From a virus, in IMG/VR virus record IMGVR_UViG_3300047388_000181, positions 1-45,822 of that record: 45,822 nucleotides of DNA; one strand, written 5' to 3'. The translations under genes and the position numbers were made by a program. Positions within the stretch are counted from its first letter, which is position 1; every line of letters begins with the position of its first letter. Of the stretch, positions 1-9,261 are shown one piece after another. The notes under the pieces are model-generated. The model saw only the letters and a list, made by a program, of their open reading frames with translations, was not told the DNA's origin and searched no databases.

Positions 1-15
1 AGCAGGGACGCGTCA

Positions 16-2313
16 ATGGCAGATCAACTCGGGCAGGCGGGGGTATTGCAGGTTATCCCGCCGGCGCAGCTTGAAGCGCAGCTACAACAGCGCGCACAGG
101 ACCAAGCCACGGCGGCCCAACCGCCGCGGGGCGAGAGCCAGTACACCGAACTTGCGGGATATGTGAAGTCCCAGTTCGAGATTTTCCGGAACCACCGCAA
201 CACCAATGCGGGGTGGTCTAACCGCATGCTCTCAGCACTGCGCACGTTCAACGGCCAGTACGACCCGACCAAGCTCATCGAGATCACCAAGTACGGCGGC
301 TCCACGGTATACGCGCGGATCACCGCTCAGAAGTGCCGTGCCGCCTCCTCGCTATTGCGCGACATCTACCTGGGACCCGATACCCCGTGGGCGCTAGAAG
401 CGCCAGAGAACCCCGACGTCCCGCAGCAGATACTCGACAGCATCGAGAAACTGGCTGCGTCCGAAGCGCAGATGGTAGCGCAGCAGCTCGGACAACCGCC
501 GGACCCACAGAAGGTGAACGACCGCAAGACCGCACTCATCGAAGAGGCGGAAGAGGCAGCGAAGAAGAAGGCGGCAAAGCAGGCGCGCGTCGCCGGCGAG
601 AAGATTGAGGACATGCTCCGCGACGGTGGCTTCTACCACGCGCTCGCCGAGTTCCTCGTCGATCTGCCGATCTTCCCATTCGCTGTCATCAAGGGACCGG
701 TGGTCAAGATCATCCCGAAGGTGGTGTGGCCGCAGGGCGGCGCCGGCGGCATGCCGACGACCAAGCAGATACCGACGCTCACCTGGAACCGGGTGAGCCC
801 GTTCGACGTCTGGTTTACGCCCGGCGTAGCCGACATCGCCAACGCCAACGTCATCGAGAAGTTGCGTGTGACGCGCGCTGAACTCAACGATCTCCTCGAT
901 CTGCCCGGATACGACACCGCCGCTATCCGTGCCGTGCTCGAAGACTACGGCCGCGGCGGCCTCTACGACAACTGGGATACGACAGACGCTGAGCGCAGCG
1001 TGCTGGAAAGTCGCGAAAACCCGGCCTGGAACAGGTCCGGGATGATCTCAATGATGGAGTTCAACGGCAATGTTCAGGGACGAGTACTTCAAGATTACGG
1101 CCTCGCTGTTCCAGATGAACTACGCGATTATCATGTCAATGTTTGGGTGGTCGGCAGTCATGTCATCAAGTGCCACCTCAGCCCCTCGCCAAGACAACGT
1201 CATCCATATTTCGTCACGTCGTTCGAAAAAATCCCCGGAACGCCGGTAGGCAACGGCCTCACCGACATGCTTTCTGATCTTCAGGAAGCCGCCAACGCGT
1301 CGCTCCGCGCCCTCATCAACAACATCTCGATCGCCTCCGGTCCCCAGGTGGTGGTCAATGATGACATGCTCGCGCCGGAAGAAAACGGAGAAGACCTCTA
1401 CCCATGGAAACGATGGCACGTACGCAACGATCCGCTCGGCGGCTCGCGCCAGCCGATCAGCTTCTTCATGCCGGCGAACAACTCGCAGGCGATGATCCAA
1501 TGCTATCAGGAGTTTGTGAGCATTGCGGACGACGTGTCAGCTATTCCGAAGTACGTGGGTGGGCAAGCCGGTGGCGGTGCTGGTCGGACTGCCAGCGGCC
1601 TAGCGATGCTGATGGGCAACGCGTCCAAAATCCTACAGACGGTGTCCGCTAACGTCGACCGCGATGTGGTCGAGGAGAGCTTGCTCCAGCTGTACGATCT
1701 GCTGATGCTCACTGACAAGTCCGGGATGCTCACGGGCCTGGAGAAGATATCGGTGCAGGGCGTCTCGGTCGCGATCCAACGTGACACGCAGCGCCAGCGT
1801 CAGATCGAGTTCCTCACTGCGACCAACAACCCGACCGACCAGAAGATCATGGGCATGCATGGGCGCGCCGCAGTACTGCGCAGCGTGTCGCAGGATATCG
1901 GCATGCCGGGCGAGGAAGTGGTCCCGTCGGAAGACGCGATCGAGAAGATGGAGCAGGAGCATAAGCAGCAGGCGGCAAATGGCGGCAACATCGATGAGCT
2001 GATCCAGCAGGCTGTGAACAAGGGTGTCGAGGCCGGCGTCAAGCGTATCAGCACTGAGCTGACAGCGGGTGTCCTCGCAACTCACGCCCATATGCCGGAA
2101 GGCGCGCCGACACATATCGGTACACCGGGCTCTATGGATGGGGGTGATCCGAGCGTCGATCTCGGCCATCCGCAGAACCAACCTCAAGGTCAGCCGCCGC
2201 AAGGCGCGCCGGGCAACCAACCGCCGGCGCCGTCGCAGTCTATGGGACCGCAGACGCATCTGGTCGGAACGGGGCAACCCATGCCGGGTAAACCTATGGG
2301 AGGCATGCATTGA
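16..2313 (+). CDS. Portal (head-tail connector) protein
   Basis: This 765-residue protein looks like a podovirus-type portal, the dodecameric ring at the capsid vertex through which DNA is packaged and ejected. The N-terminal third (about residues 40-120) has the usual portal features, a helical region followed by an FNGQYDP loop and a segment reading STVYARITAQKCRAASS. The middle region has the mixed wing and stem character of large portals. The last 80 residues are Gln/Pro/Gly-rich and probably disordered. A purine-rich ribosome site (GCAGGGA, 2-8) precedes the ATG. The stop overlaps the TTG start of the next gene. Position ahead of the scaffold and capsid genes agrees with the call. A terminase gene would be expected just upstream, outside the window. 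The assignment rests on recalled family resemblance and gene order. Confidence 0.85.
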   Translation: MADQLGQAGVLQVIPPAQLEAQLQQRAQDQATAAQPPRGESQYTELAGYVKSQFEIFRNHRNTNAGWSNRMLSALRTFNGQYDPTKLIEITKYGGSTVYARITAQKCRAASSLLRDIYLGPDTPWALEAPENPDVPQQILDSIEKLAASEAQMVAQQLGQPPDPQKVNDRKTALIEEAEEAAKKKAAKQARVAGEKIEDMLRDGGFYHALAEFLVDLPIFPFAVIKGPVVKIIPKVVWPQGGAGGMPTTKQIPTLTWNRVSPFDVWFTPGVADIANANVIEKLRVTRAELNDLLDLPGYDTAAIRAVLEDYGRGGLYDNWDTTDAERSVLESRENPAWNRSGMISMMEFNGNVQGRVLQDYGLAVPDELRDYHVNVWVVGSHVIKCHLSPSPRQRHPYFVTSFEKIPGTPVGNGLTDMLSDLQEAANASLRALINNISIASGPQVVVNDDMLAPEENGEDLYPWKRWHVRNDPLGGSRQPISFFMPANNSQAMIQCYQEFVSIADDVSAIPKYVGGQAGGGAGRTASGLAMLMGNASKILQTVSANVDRDVVEESLLQLYDLLMLTDKSGMLTGLEKISVQGVSVAIQRDTQRQRQIEFLTATNNPTDQKIMGMHGRAAVLRSVSQDIGMPGEEVVPSEDAIEKMEQEHKQQAANGGNIDELIQQAVNKGVEAGVKRISTELTAGVLATHAHMPEGAPTHIGTPGSMDGGDPSVDLGHPQNQPQGQPPQGAPGNQPPAPSQSMGPQTHLVGTGQPMPGKPMGGMH

Positions 2314-3179
2314 GCAAGACAGTTCGTGTCGTAGGGCCAACGGGTGCTAACGGCACCCTTGAACAGGTCTACGTCCTCTCTCAGTTCGCCGGCCCGACTG
2401 GTTTGTTCCCAGTTTGGGTACAGGCCGCAACAGGTGCGACCGGGTTCAAGAATGTCATCGGGGCAGCGCGTCTCGCTATCGACAGTGGGTTCACCGTTCT
2501 CGACCAAACGGACGTCATTCCCGGTGTGCTCTTCGGCGGGGTTACGGCTTACAAAATCCAGGGAACAGCAGCGGCGATTAGCGCGACCCTGACGCGTCCC
2601 GTCCCGCAGAGCGCTACTAAGAATTGCGCCTCTGCGATCGTAAGCTTCAAATCCGCCGCAGCGTGGAAATTGGTGTCTCACGTGGGTGGCGGGGGCGCAT
2701 TCGCACCTGGAGGGACTGATGCCCCCTCGCTCGATACTACTACTGCCGACCTCATCGTGGTCGTTATGACGGGTGGGAGTTTTGTAACCCCCGTCGACAG
2801 TAACGGCAATACTTGGACGCTAGCCAAGCACCAGTCCAGCGGCGGCAACGCCGGTGAGGTATCTATTTGGTATTGCCTAAATCCAACGGTTGGAGCGGGT
2901 CACACATTCACGCTCACCCCGAGTTTCAACACGCACGCCATCTCGGCTTGGAGTGGCTCAGCACCGGGCGGGTTCGACCAACAGAACGGCACGTCTCTAA
3001 TACCGTCTGACGGCGTCACGCTTACGCAGTCGACTGGAAGCATCACTCCGACAGCGGACAACGAGTTGCTCATTGCCGCCTTCGGCCTCAACGATCCGTC
3101 GAATAATCTCACAGGACCTACCGGTCCGAACAGTGAAATCAAAACCGTAATCATCAGCGGCTACTCGGGGCCACGTTAA
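2310..3179 (+). CDS. Virion structural protein, beta-sandwich type
   Basis: This 289-residue protein starts at TTG 2310, overlapping the portal stop (TTGA), with a good ribosome site (GGGAGG, 2298-2303). The alternative is an unlikely later start. It carries short GPTGANG and GPTGPN collagen-like triplets at its two ends. Its central part (about residues 140-235) alternates hydrophobic strands with SNGNTWTLAK, WYCLNP and HTFTLTPSF. That pattern is seen in many phage tail and capsid accessory proteins of unknown role. I infer a beta-sandwich surface or decoration protein. No enzymatic motif is visible. Confidence 0.6.
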   Translation: MSKTVRVVGPTGANGTLEQVYVLSQFAGPTGLFPVWVQAATGATGFKNVIGAARLAIDSGFTVLDQTDVIPGVLFGGVTAYKIQGTAAAISATLTRPVPQSATKNCASAIVSFKSAAAWKLVSHVGGGGAFAPGGTDAPSLDTTTADLIVVVMTGGSFVTPVDSNGNTWTLAKHQSSGGNAGEVSIWYCLNPTVGAGHTFTLTPSFNTHAISAWSGSAPGGFDQQNGTSLIPSDGVTLTQSTGSITPTADNELLIAAFGLNDPSNNLTGPTGPNSEIKTVIISGYSGPR

Positions 3180-3236
3180 CGAACGCGTAACGCTTCGGAC
3201 TTGTAACCAACACAACACATCAGGGGAATTTGAACC

Positions 3237-3752
3237 ATGACGATCCTGTCCTCTAAAAACTACGACCGCAACATGCTCGGCAACGTGCTGAAGCAGGTTG
3301 TCGATGCGGTCAACGCCGGCGGTATCGGCGGCCCGACTGGCGTCACTGGCGCCGCGGGTGCAACTGGTCCGCAGGGTGCGGGCACGGGTCCGACTGGTCC
3401 GACCGGCGCAACTGGCCCGACCGGTGCAACTGGTCCCGCCATTGGTCTTCCTGGTCCGCAGGGACCGAACGGTGCGCAGGGTTCGACCGGCGCAACTGGC
3501 CCGACTGGCATTGGCGCAACTGGCCCCGCTGGTCCGTTCGGTAACACCGGCCCCGCTGGTGGACCGACTGGCGTCACCGGCCCGACGGGCACTGGCATCA
3601 CTGGTCCGACTGGTTCGAGCTTCACCGGTCCGACGGGCAACACTGGTCCGACGGGTACTGTCGCGATCGTTGTGATCCCGCCGACGTCCGACCCGCATGT
3701 CAACGGTCAGGTCTGGAGCAACGCGGGCGTCCTCACTGTCTCGGCCGGCTAG
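3237..3752 (+). CDS. Collagen-like fibre protein 1
   Basis: This 171-residue protein has a short N-terminal head ([18 protein letters not shown]) typical of trimerising adaptor helices. About 110 residues of Gly-X-Y triplets follow (from about residue 30 to 140), dominated by GPT, GAT and GNT, then a short C-terminal segment with [24 protein letters not shown]. Collagen-like phage proteins form thin trimeric rods on heads or tails. Threonine in the Y position is the usual bacterial substitute for hydroxyproline and can be O-glycosylated in bacterial collagens. The ribosome site is AGGGG at 3222-3226. The neighbouring gene has the same head-rod-tail layout, so the pair probably arose by duplication. 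Confidence 0.8.
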   Translation: MTILSSKNYDRNMLGNVLKQVVDAVNAGGIGGPTGVTGAAGATGPQGAGTGPTGPTGATGPTGATGPAIGLPGPQGPNGAQGSTGATGPTGIGATGPAGPFGNTGPAGGPTGVTGPTGTGITGPTGSSFTGPTGNTGPTGTVAIVVIPPTSDPHVNGQVWSNAGVLTVSAG

Positions 3753-3764
3753 TAGGAGAGATGC

Positions 3765-4364
3765 ATGTCTAATCCTCCTCTCGGCAGTCCGTTCGACAGC
3801 CACGCGATACTCGACCCGAAGTTGCCTGGGACCTACGACGACAACACGATCCCTGTCGTATTGAAGGCGGTCGTCGATCTGATCAACGACAAGGACATCG
3901 TCGGCGTTGCCGGTCCCACGGGCGCAGTAGGCGCTACGGGTGCCGCTAGCGGTGTCGCTGGTGTCACGGGTTTCACTGGCTACGGCACGCGTACCGGACC
4001 TACCGGTGTGGCGTACTGGGGCAACGGCGCAACCGGCTACACCGGCTACACCGGCTTGCAGGGACCGACCGGAAACACCGGAACGCTCGGCGCAACCGGC
4101 CGCACTGGCGACACTGGCCCGACCGGCCCGTTCACAGGCACGGCGGGTATGACCGGTGCGAACTCCGCGACTGGCGACACTGGCCCGACCGGCGCGTTTC
4201 GCTGGACCGACGATGCCGGCGCGACTGGCCCGCAGGGTTCTGCTGGTCCGACGCGTACCAACAAGTGGGCCCCACCGACCACCGACCCGTATATCGCGGG
4301 CGCGGTTTGGAACCCCGGTGGAGCTACTGGCGTCGGAGCGCTTCGAATTTCTACTGGTAAGTAA
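3765..4364 (+). CDS. Collagen-like fibre protein 2
   Basis: This 199-residue protein lies 12 bp after the previous collagen-like gene, with AGGAGA as ribosome site. The N-terminal head ([20 protein letters not shown]) matches the head of the preceding protein ([16 protein letters not shown]). The C-terminal segment [30 protein letters not shown] matches its tail ([15 protein letters not shown]). The Gly-X-Y region is more degenerate, with GYT and GNT triplets and interruptions. The two are therefore paralogues and may form separate or mixed trimers. It directly precedes the glycan cassette, separated by 43 bp. Confidence 0.8.
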   Translation: MSNPPLGSPFDSHAILDPKLPGTYDDNTIPVVLKAVVDLINDKDIVGVAGPTGAVGATGAASGVAGVTGFTGYGTRTGPTGVAYWGNGATGYTGYTGLQGPTGNTGTLGATGRTGDTGPTGPFTGTAGMTGANSATGDTGPTGAFRWTDDAGATGPQGSAGPTRTNKWAPPTTDPYIAGAVWNPGGATGVGALRISTGK

Positions 4365-4407
4365 CAACTTGCCGGCCACCTGATCCCCCCAACTCAGGAA
4401 GTTTAAA

Positions 4408-6378
4408 ATGCTCTGTTTGAATATGATCGTGAAGAACGAGTGTATGCGTATTCTACGTGCGCTTGAAAGTGCTCGCCCTTACATCTCTACGTTTGCTATC
4501 TTCGACACCGGGTCTACCGACGGCACCGATGAAATCATCCGGGAGTGGGGCGAGAAGAACGGTATCCCTGGCATCGTCGCGCACGGCACGTTCATTGACT
4601 TCTCCCAGGCGCGCAACCAAGCGCTCGAACTCGCGCGCAGCTGGCATAAGAACCCCACAGCCGATGTGCCGCCCTTCAGCTACATCCTGCTGATGGACGC
4701 TGACATGGAGCTTGTCGTCGAGGGTAAGCACATGATCGTCGATGGCGCCGGCGAGATGTATGAGATGATCCAGAAGGCTGGAGCGGTCTCATACCACAAC
4801 CCGCGTCTGCTCTCAGTGCACTCCACGGCGACCTACATTGGGGTAACCCATGAATTTCTCAACGTGCCACCCGCCGGTGTCGTATCTGGTGCCCACTTCA
4901 GAGATCACGCCGATGGATCAAATCGCGTGGAGAAGTATGACCGGGACGTTAAGCTCCTGCTCAAGGACTTGGAGACAGACCCGCACAACCCGCGTTCTTG
5001 GTTCTATCTCGGCAACAGTTACCGTGATGGTAACAAGCCCGAGGATGCGATCGACGCTTACCTGATGCGGCTGTCTATTGGCGGCTGGGATGAAGAGGAC
5101 TTCATTACGCGTTGCAACATAGCATGTTGCTACAAGGACCTGAATAATCAGGCGGAGTTCATCCACTGGGCGCTTCTCGCCTATGAGCACCGCCCCACCC
5201 GTGCCGAGAGCCTCTACGATTTGGCGCACTACTTCCGCGAGAAAGGCCGCAACGAACTTGCCGCTGTCTTCGCGGAGATGGGCATCAACATCCCGAAGCC
5301 GAACGACAAGCTGTTCGTCAACGACTACGTCTATGACCACGGCTTCCGCGAGGAGCTGTCGATCGCTGGTTGGTACACCGATCGCCGCGAGAAGGCGTTC
5401 CGCGTCGCCAATGGACTGGCGCTCGACCCCACTGCGCCAGCACATCTACGCCACCAGTCGCGCACCAATATGGTGCACTACCTGCGGCCGCTGAAGCATT
5501 TCTGCCCGACGACCACGATGGTCAAAGTCGACATCCCTACCAGCACCGGCTTTGTCGCGATGAACCCATCGATCGCCAATACGTCGGACGGCGGCATGGA
5601 GATGATCGTACGTACGGTCAACTACAAGATCGACGAGCACGGCCGGTACATGATCGGTGAAAAGGGTTGCGGTGACGCGCCGATTGCCACCGAGAACTGG
5701 CTGATGAAGGTGGACGCCTATCTCGACACCAAATCCCCGCAAGTGATTGTCTGGGATCGCCCCCTGCCGAAGTTCGAGCTGGTGATCGGCCTCGAAGACA
5801 TGCGCCTGTTCTGGCGCGCCGGTCGGCGTCGGTTCAGCGCCTGCGTACGTGAGCAGAGCGACCGCGGCGAGTGCGAGCAGTGGCAAGGTACACTGGATCG
5901 CCGTGACACGCATGTAGTGGTCACCGACGACAAGCGGATCAGCGACGGTACATGTACCGAGAAGAACTGGGCGCCATACGGATACACGGACAAGTACGTC
6001 CACCGCTTGGGCACGCTCATCAGCGAGACCGGCGAGCGCTTCCCCATCCCTTGCCCTTATGCCGCAGAGAACATCAGTGGTTCTAGTCAATGGGTACCCT
6101 TCAGCGGTGGGTATCTCTCGATCGTACACGAGGCGGTCTACCACCCCAACCATGGCAAGCGCGTCTACCAGCACCGGTTTGCGTTCTACGATCTCACGCT
6201 GACGAAGCTAACGCTCTCCCTGCCGTTCGTATTCCAGGATGTGCAGATCGAGTTCTGCGCGGGCCTCGCGTCGATCGGTGGAGACCTCGTCGCCTCGTTT
6301 GGCGTCCGCGACTGTGAGGCGTGGCTGGCCAGGGTCTCTATGCGGGACGTCGCCGCCATGCTGTGGGGGACGAAGTGA
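4408..6378 (+). CDS. GT2 glycosyltransferase - TPR - GH130-like propeller fusion
   Basis: This 656-residue protein has three parts. Residues 1-150 are a family 2 glycosyltransferase (GT-A fold): MIVKNE at 6-11, DTGSTDGT at 33-40 and the metal-binding DAD at 97-99. Residues about 178-330 contain TPR-like helices (SWFYLGNSYRDGNKPEDAI). Residues about 365-650 resemble the five-bladed propeller of GH130 mannoside phosphorylases, with GLEDMRLF where EDPR is usual, plus EKNWAPY and a late FCAGLA/VASFGVRD segment. It presumably transfers a sugar from a nucleotide donor in the cytoplasm. The stop overlaps the next start (TGATG), and AGGAAG is the ribosome site. It is the first gene of a coupled three-gene cassette next to collagen-like genes. 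The propeller may bind glycan rather than cleave it, because the EDPR motif is altered. Confidence 0.8.
   Translation: MLCLNMIVKNECMRILRALESARPYISTFAIFDTGSTDGTDEIIREWGEKNGIPGIVAHGTFIDFSQARNQALELARSWHKNPTADVPPFSYILLMDADMELVVEGKHMIVDGAGEMYEMIQKAGAVSYHNPRLLSVHSTATYIGVTHEFLNVPPAGVVSGAHFRDHADGSNRVEKYDRDVKLLLKDLETDPHNPRSWFYLGNSYRDGNKPEDAIDAYLMRLSIGGWDEEDFITRCNIACCYKDLNNQAEFIHWALLAYEHRPTRAESLYDLAHYFREKGRNELAAVFAEMGINIPKPNDKLFVNDYVYDHGFREELSIAGWYTDRREKAFRVANGLALDPTAPAHLRHQSRTNMVHYLRPLKHFCPTTTMVKVDIPTSTGFVAMNPSIANTSDGGMEMIVRTVNYKIDEHGRYMIGEKGCGDAPIATENWLMKVDAYLDTKSPQVIVWDRPLPKFELVIGLEDMRLFWRAGRRRFSACVREQSDRGECEQWQGTLDRRDTHVVVTDDKRISDGTCTEKNWAPYGYTDKYVHRLGTLISETGERFPIPCPYAAENISGSSQWVPFSGGYLSIVHEAVYHPNHGKRVYQHRFAFYDLTLTKLTLSLPFVFQDVQIEFCAGLASIGGDLVASFGVRDCEAWLARVSMRDVAAMLWGTK
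5019..5033. promoter_or_regulatory. Dispersed palindrome variant (one mismatch)
   Basis: TTACCGTGATGGTAA, inside the GT2-TPR gene, read in the YRDGN frame. One mismatch in the right arm. Confidence 0.4.
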
Positions 6379-7055
6379 TGCGCGCGCGACTAGTAACGGG
6401 CTACATCCCCATCGAAGGCCACCCGCGTACACCCGAAATGTACGGCGCGCTCGGCGAGAAGCTCGGCGGCGTACCGGTACCCAAGGCGGCGTTCTACCAG
6501 CGCGTTGAAGAGACGTGGCTGCGCAAATACGCCAGCTCTCTGCTGTTCCCGCCGAAGATATCGGAGGGTGACAACCCGGCGAAGAACACTCTCGCATATC
6601 ACTGTACCAATCACCAGAAGACCGAATGGCTGTTGAACGCGGTCGAGAAGTATCCGGATGAAGATTGGTATGTATGGGTCGATTACGGGATTTTTTCTCA
6701 GCCGGGCATTTCCAACCAGATCATCTACGAAATGTTCGAACGGCTAATTCAAACGCCGCCGGACAAAATTTATATCCCAGGATGTTGGGACAAGTCGTCG
6801 ATTATCGAGAGCGCTACGCCGTGTTGGCGCTTCTGCGGTTCTATGTTTGCCGTGCCAAAGAAATTTGTCCCGATGCTCCATTACGCCTGCGTAAAGACAG
6901 CGTTCAAGCACGTCCGCGCTACGAACAACATCGAGTGGGAAATTAATACATTAGCCAGGATAGAGAAGCATGAGCGACTGCCATTCCATTGGTACCGAGC
7001 CGACCACAACGGAACACAATTTACCAACTTCCCAACCCTGAAGGAAGTCGCATGA
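6378..7055 (+). CDS. YibB/HtrL-like putative glycosyltransferase
   Basis: I place the start at ATG 6378, overlapping the upstream stop, giving 225 residues; an in-frame upstream start at 6321 would overlap the glycosyltransferase too far. The sequence has the layout of the HtrL/YibB family: an N-terminal YIPIEGHPR segment, a central WYVWVDYGIFSQPG block in the place of the family's W-D motif, a short GSMFAVPKKFV strand-loop and a late WEINTLARIEK segment. YibB-type proteins sit in lipopolysaccharide and capsule loci and are thought to be glycosyltransferases. Lying between a GT2 protein and a methyltransferase, it probably adds a further sugar. It overlaps the next gene by ATGA. The family call is from memory and moderately secure. 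Confidence 0.55.
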   Translation: MRARLVTGYIPIEGHPRTPEMYGALGEKLGGVPVPKAAFYQRVEETWLRKYASSLLFPPKISEGDNPAKNTLAYHCTNHQKTEWLLNAVEKYPDEDWYVWVDYGIFSQPGISNQIIYEMFERLIQTPPDKIYIPGCWDKSSIIESATPCWRFCGSMFAVPKKFVPMLHYACVKTAFKHVRATNNIEWEINTLARIEKHERLPFHWYRADHNGTQFTNFPTLKEVA

Positions 7056-7630
7056 GCCAGCTAGAACAATTCTTCACCCAGTACGGTACCGACAAGGGCA
7101 TCTGGGGCTACACGCCCGCGTACGAGACGCATCTCGGGCCAATCCGTAACGTCACTACCCGCGTGCTGGAGATCGGCATCTGCGGCCACAGGGACATCCC
7201 GAACAACGTCGTCGGCGCGTCGCTGTTCGCGTGGCGCGACTACTTCCCGTTCGCGGAGATATACGGCGTCGACAATGACAGCCGCTTCGTCTTCAACGAC
7301 AAGCCGCGCATCCATACCGCGTTGTGTGACGCATATAGTCAGGTCGAGCTAGGTGGGGCGCTACATACGTGGGGCACGAAGTTCGACTTCATCTGCGACG
7401 ATGCGGTGCACGACCCCGGCCCGCAGATCGAGCTGTGCACGATGCTGTGGCCGTGGCTCAACCCCGGCGGCGTTTACGCCATCGAGGAGGCGTGCCCATA
7501 CAAGTGTCCGAACAACGACCTCTACTCCGTGTGCCGTGCTCTGATGGTGGCGTGCCCCACGTTGGAGAATATCACCGAGTACCAGACACACAAAGATGAG
7601 CGTTTACTCGTATTGACCAAGGCGAAGTGA
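7052..7630 (+). CDS. Class I SAM-dependent methyltransferase
   Basis: This 192-residue protein starts at ATG 7052, overlapping the upstream stop. It begins with YGTDKG, a signature of sugar- and antibiotic-type O-methyltransferases of the class I fold. The SAM-binding glycine motif is VLEIGICG (about residues 33-40), followed by IYGVDND for the ribose-binding acidic residue and FDFICDDAVHDPGPQ, where many family members have DDGSH. The likely reaction is O-methylation of a sugar or similar small acceptor. Position at the end of a coupled glycosyltransferase pair suggests that it caps the glycan. The next structural gene begins 1 bp after its stop, so all four are probably cotranslated. Confidence 0.75.
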   Translation: MSQLEQFFTQYGTDKGIWGYTPAYETHLGPIRNVTTRVLEIGICGHRDIPNNVVGASLFAWRDYFPFAEIYGVDNDSRFVFNDKPRIHTALCDAYSQVELGGALHTWGTKFDFICDDAVHDPGPQIELCTMLWPWLNPGGVYAIEEACPYKCPNNDLYSVCRALMVACPTLENITEYQTHKDERLLVLTKAK

Positions 7631-7631
7631 G

Positions 7632-8774
7632 ATGTCCACCGACGATCCGTATTCGCTTGACTTCTTCCAGACGATCAAGAATGTCCATTTCGGCGGTATC
7701 GCGGCTGAGTATTCGTCCGCTAGCTGTATATCTCTGGGAACGGGCATCCCGAATTTCTCCAAGGCGATTATCTCGTTTTGGTTCCGCGTCCCGTCGGCAT
7801 CGCTAGATGCGGCCGACGCCGACGCCGACGCCAGAGCAGACACCCCTGATCTTAAGTTTGTCGGTATTATCCCGCTCGTATCATTTGGTGCGATGGGGAC
7901 GTACACTACCTACAATGTAGGCGGTGATCCAAATTTGAATTTTACTACTGATGTGGGACCGAGCTACATCGGCATCCATTGCGGTCCAAAAGATGGTCCA
8001 GATTTCAGTGCCCCTGTCGGACATACGCTTTACACCCGTATTCAGTACGATAACGGCGGCGGCTGGTTTAGATTGCCCGATCCTCTCGATTACGCTGCCA
8101 ACACAAACCAGCCGGATTTTTTTGAGACGGGGTCATCCGGTACCGGTAGCTTCCACTTAGAAGGGCCCGAACGAGACATTAATTACATCGATGTAGACCC
8201 CGACATATGGCACCACGTTCTGGTGTCGTTCGACGTGAGCGATGGTTCGAGCGCGGTCACCGTAGACGGTGGCGGTGATGTAACGTTTGGAGCCCTCAGT
8301 AAAATCTGGATAGCGTTCGACGACGTGAACTATGACGGCCCGTTCTTGCAGCCCTGTGGCGCCGCCAGCTACCAGCCGTTTGGCGCCGATCCGAACGCCA
8401 TCGCGTCGATGTTCAGTCTAACGACAGAAATCGGTCTACCCCCCACATCAGTCCCTACAGGCGGAAAACCTATTGGCATCCCCACATCGAAGGATAACGC
8501 TGATCCCTTCTCGTATCACGTTGAGATCGCGTTGCCGCAGATGTGGACCGGTATCACGCTGGATACCAGCGACACCGTCAAGCGCCGACTGTTCATCGAC
8601 GATGACGGCAAGCCGGTCCCAGTGGAGGTAGCAGAAGACGCTCTAGGTACGCCGCTCATCCGGTTTACGAGCAGCCGCTCGCTGATCAAGGGGACCAACT
8701 CAGGCTCGGGTAAAAACTTCTCCCCGACTGGCAAGATCAAGTCGTACAAGCCGGACCCTGAACTCGGGGCGTAA
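7632..8774 (+). CDS. LamG/concanavalin-like virion protein
   Basis: This 380-residue protein has a jelly-roll, lectin-like core. Evidence is KAIISFWFRVPSAS near residue 38, the DIWHHVLVSFDVSDG motif typical of LamG domains (about residues 195-209), a following SKIWIAFDDVNYDG strand, and a late WTGITLDTSDTVKRRLFIDDDGKPV segment. Such domains in phages bind glycans or serve as structural surface proteins. A short Ala/Asp run (about residues 57-66) is encoded by GCCGAC repeats and may be unstable. It directly follows the glycan cassette with a 1-bp gap, so it may be made together with those enzymes. Its target is unknown. Confidence 0.65.
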   Translation: MSTDDPYSLDFFQTIKNVHFGGIAAEYSSASCISLGTGIPNFSKAIISFWFRVPSASLDAADADADARADTPDLKFVGIIPLVSFGAMGTYTTYNVGGDPNLNFTTDVGPSYIGIHCGPKDGPDFSAPVGHTLYTRIQYDNGGGWFRLPDPLDYAANTNQPDFFETGSSGTGSFHLEGPERDINYIDVDPDIWHHVLVSFDVSDGSSAVTVDGGGDVTFGALSKIWIAFDDVNYDGPFLQPCGAASYQPFGADPNAIASMFSLTTEIGLPPTSVPTGGKPIGIPTSKDNADPFSYHVEIALPQMWTGITLDTSDTVKRRLFIDDDGKPVPVEVAEDALGTPLIRFTSSRSLIKGTNSGSGKNFSPTGKIKSYKPDPELGA

Positions 8775-8839
8775 AGAAATCAGTAACGACTGCGGTCTCT
8801 ACCAAGGTGACAAGATCAAAGTTCACCAGGGAGGGCCTA

Positions 8840-9061
8840 ATGGCCAACTTCACGAAGAAGACCGAGAAGAACGCTGAGTTCGCCAAGGGTGGCAACACCC
8901 ACATGTTCGGCCCGCAGAAGGCTGGCGAGCAGGCCGATGACACCACGGCGCATGACGTCGAGAGCGGCGGCGGAGACAAGTTCGCCAGCGGCGGCAAAGG
9001 CAAGATGTTCGGCTACTCGGGCGCGCTGCCCGCGACGGCCGGCAAGACGAGCGCTCGGTGA
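8840..9061 (+). CDS. Small structural protein with duplicated FAxGG...MFG motif
   Basis: This 73-residue protein is read from ATG 8840, preceded by AGGGAGG (8828-8834), rather than from an in-frame upstream ATG at 8807 that lacks a site. It is basic at the start and low in complexity. Two copies of a motif are visible: FAKGGNTHMFG near the N-terminus and FASGGKGKMFG near residue 55. Small proteins of this kind commonly sit between portal and scaffold genes in podovirus-like phages, but I know no function. The stop overlaps the GTG start of the next gene. Confidence 0.65.
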   Translation: MANFTKKTEKNAEFAKGGNTHMFGPQKAGEQADDTTAHDVESGGGDKFASGGKGKMFGYSGALPATAGKTSAR

Positions 9062-9261
9062 ACAACCAGAAAGTAGCTTCTTCACCGAAAGGTGCGGCAC
9101 CGAAGAAGTTGCTCAATGTGCCCATGCCAGGAGTAGCGCCGCCGCTCGGCGCCGCCCCCAAACGGCTGCGCTCTAGTGGTCCGCTGACGCCCGGTCCCGC
9201 GAGCACGCGCGACTACGGCAAGGCGCCGCCGGCACCACTGCCCGGCTACGGAGACATGTAA
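9058..9261 (+). CDS. Small proline-rich basic protein
   Basis: This 67-residue protein starts at GTG 9058, overlapping the preceding stop (GTGA). It is rich in Pro, Lys, Ala and Gly (PKKLLNVPMPG, PPAPLPGYGDM) and is probably disordered. It lies in a chain of four overlapping small genes between the LamG-like protein and the scaffold, which supports that it is translated. I do not recognise a family. A role in head assembly or as a minor virion component is inference from position only. Confidence 0.55.
   Translation: MNNQKVASSPKGAAPKKLLNVPMPGVAPPLGAAPKRLRSSGPLTPGPASTRDYGKAPPAPLPGYGDM

Noticed and set aside
1633-2340. 235-codon minus-strand frame opposite the portal
   Set aside because: His/Arg-rich shadow of the portal C-terminus.
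2997-4379. 460-codon minus-strand frame opposite the collagen-like genes
   Set aside because: It is the Arg/Ser/Thr-rich mirror of GPT repeat DNA, with no ribosome site and no family. The plus-strand genes explain the region.
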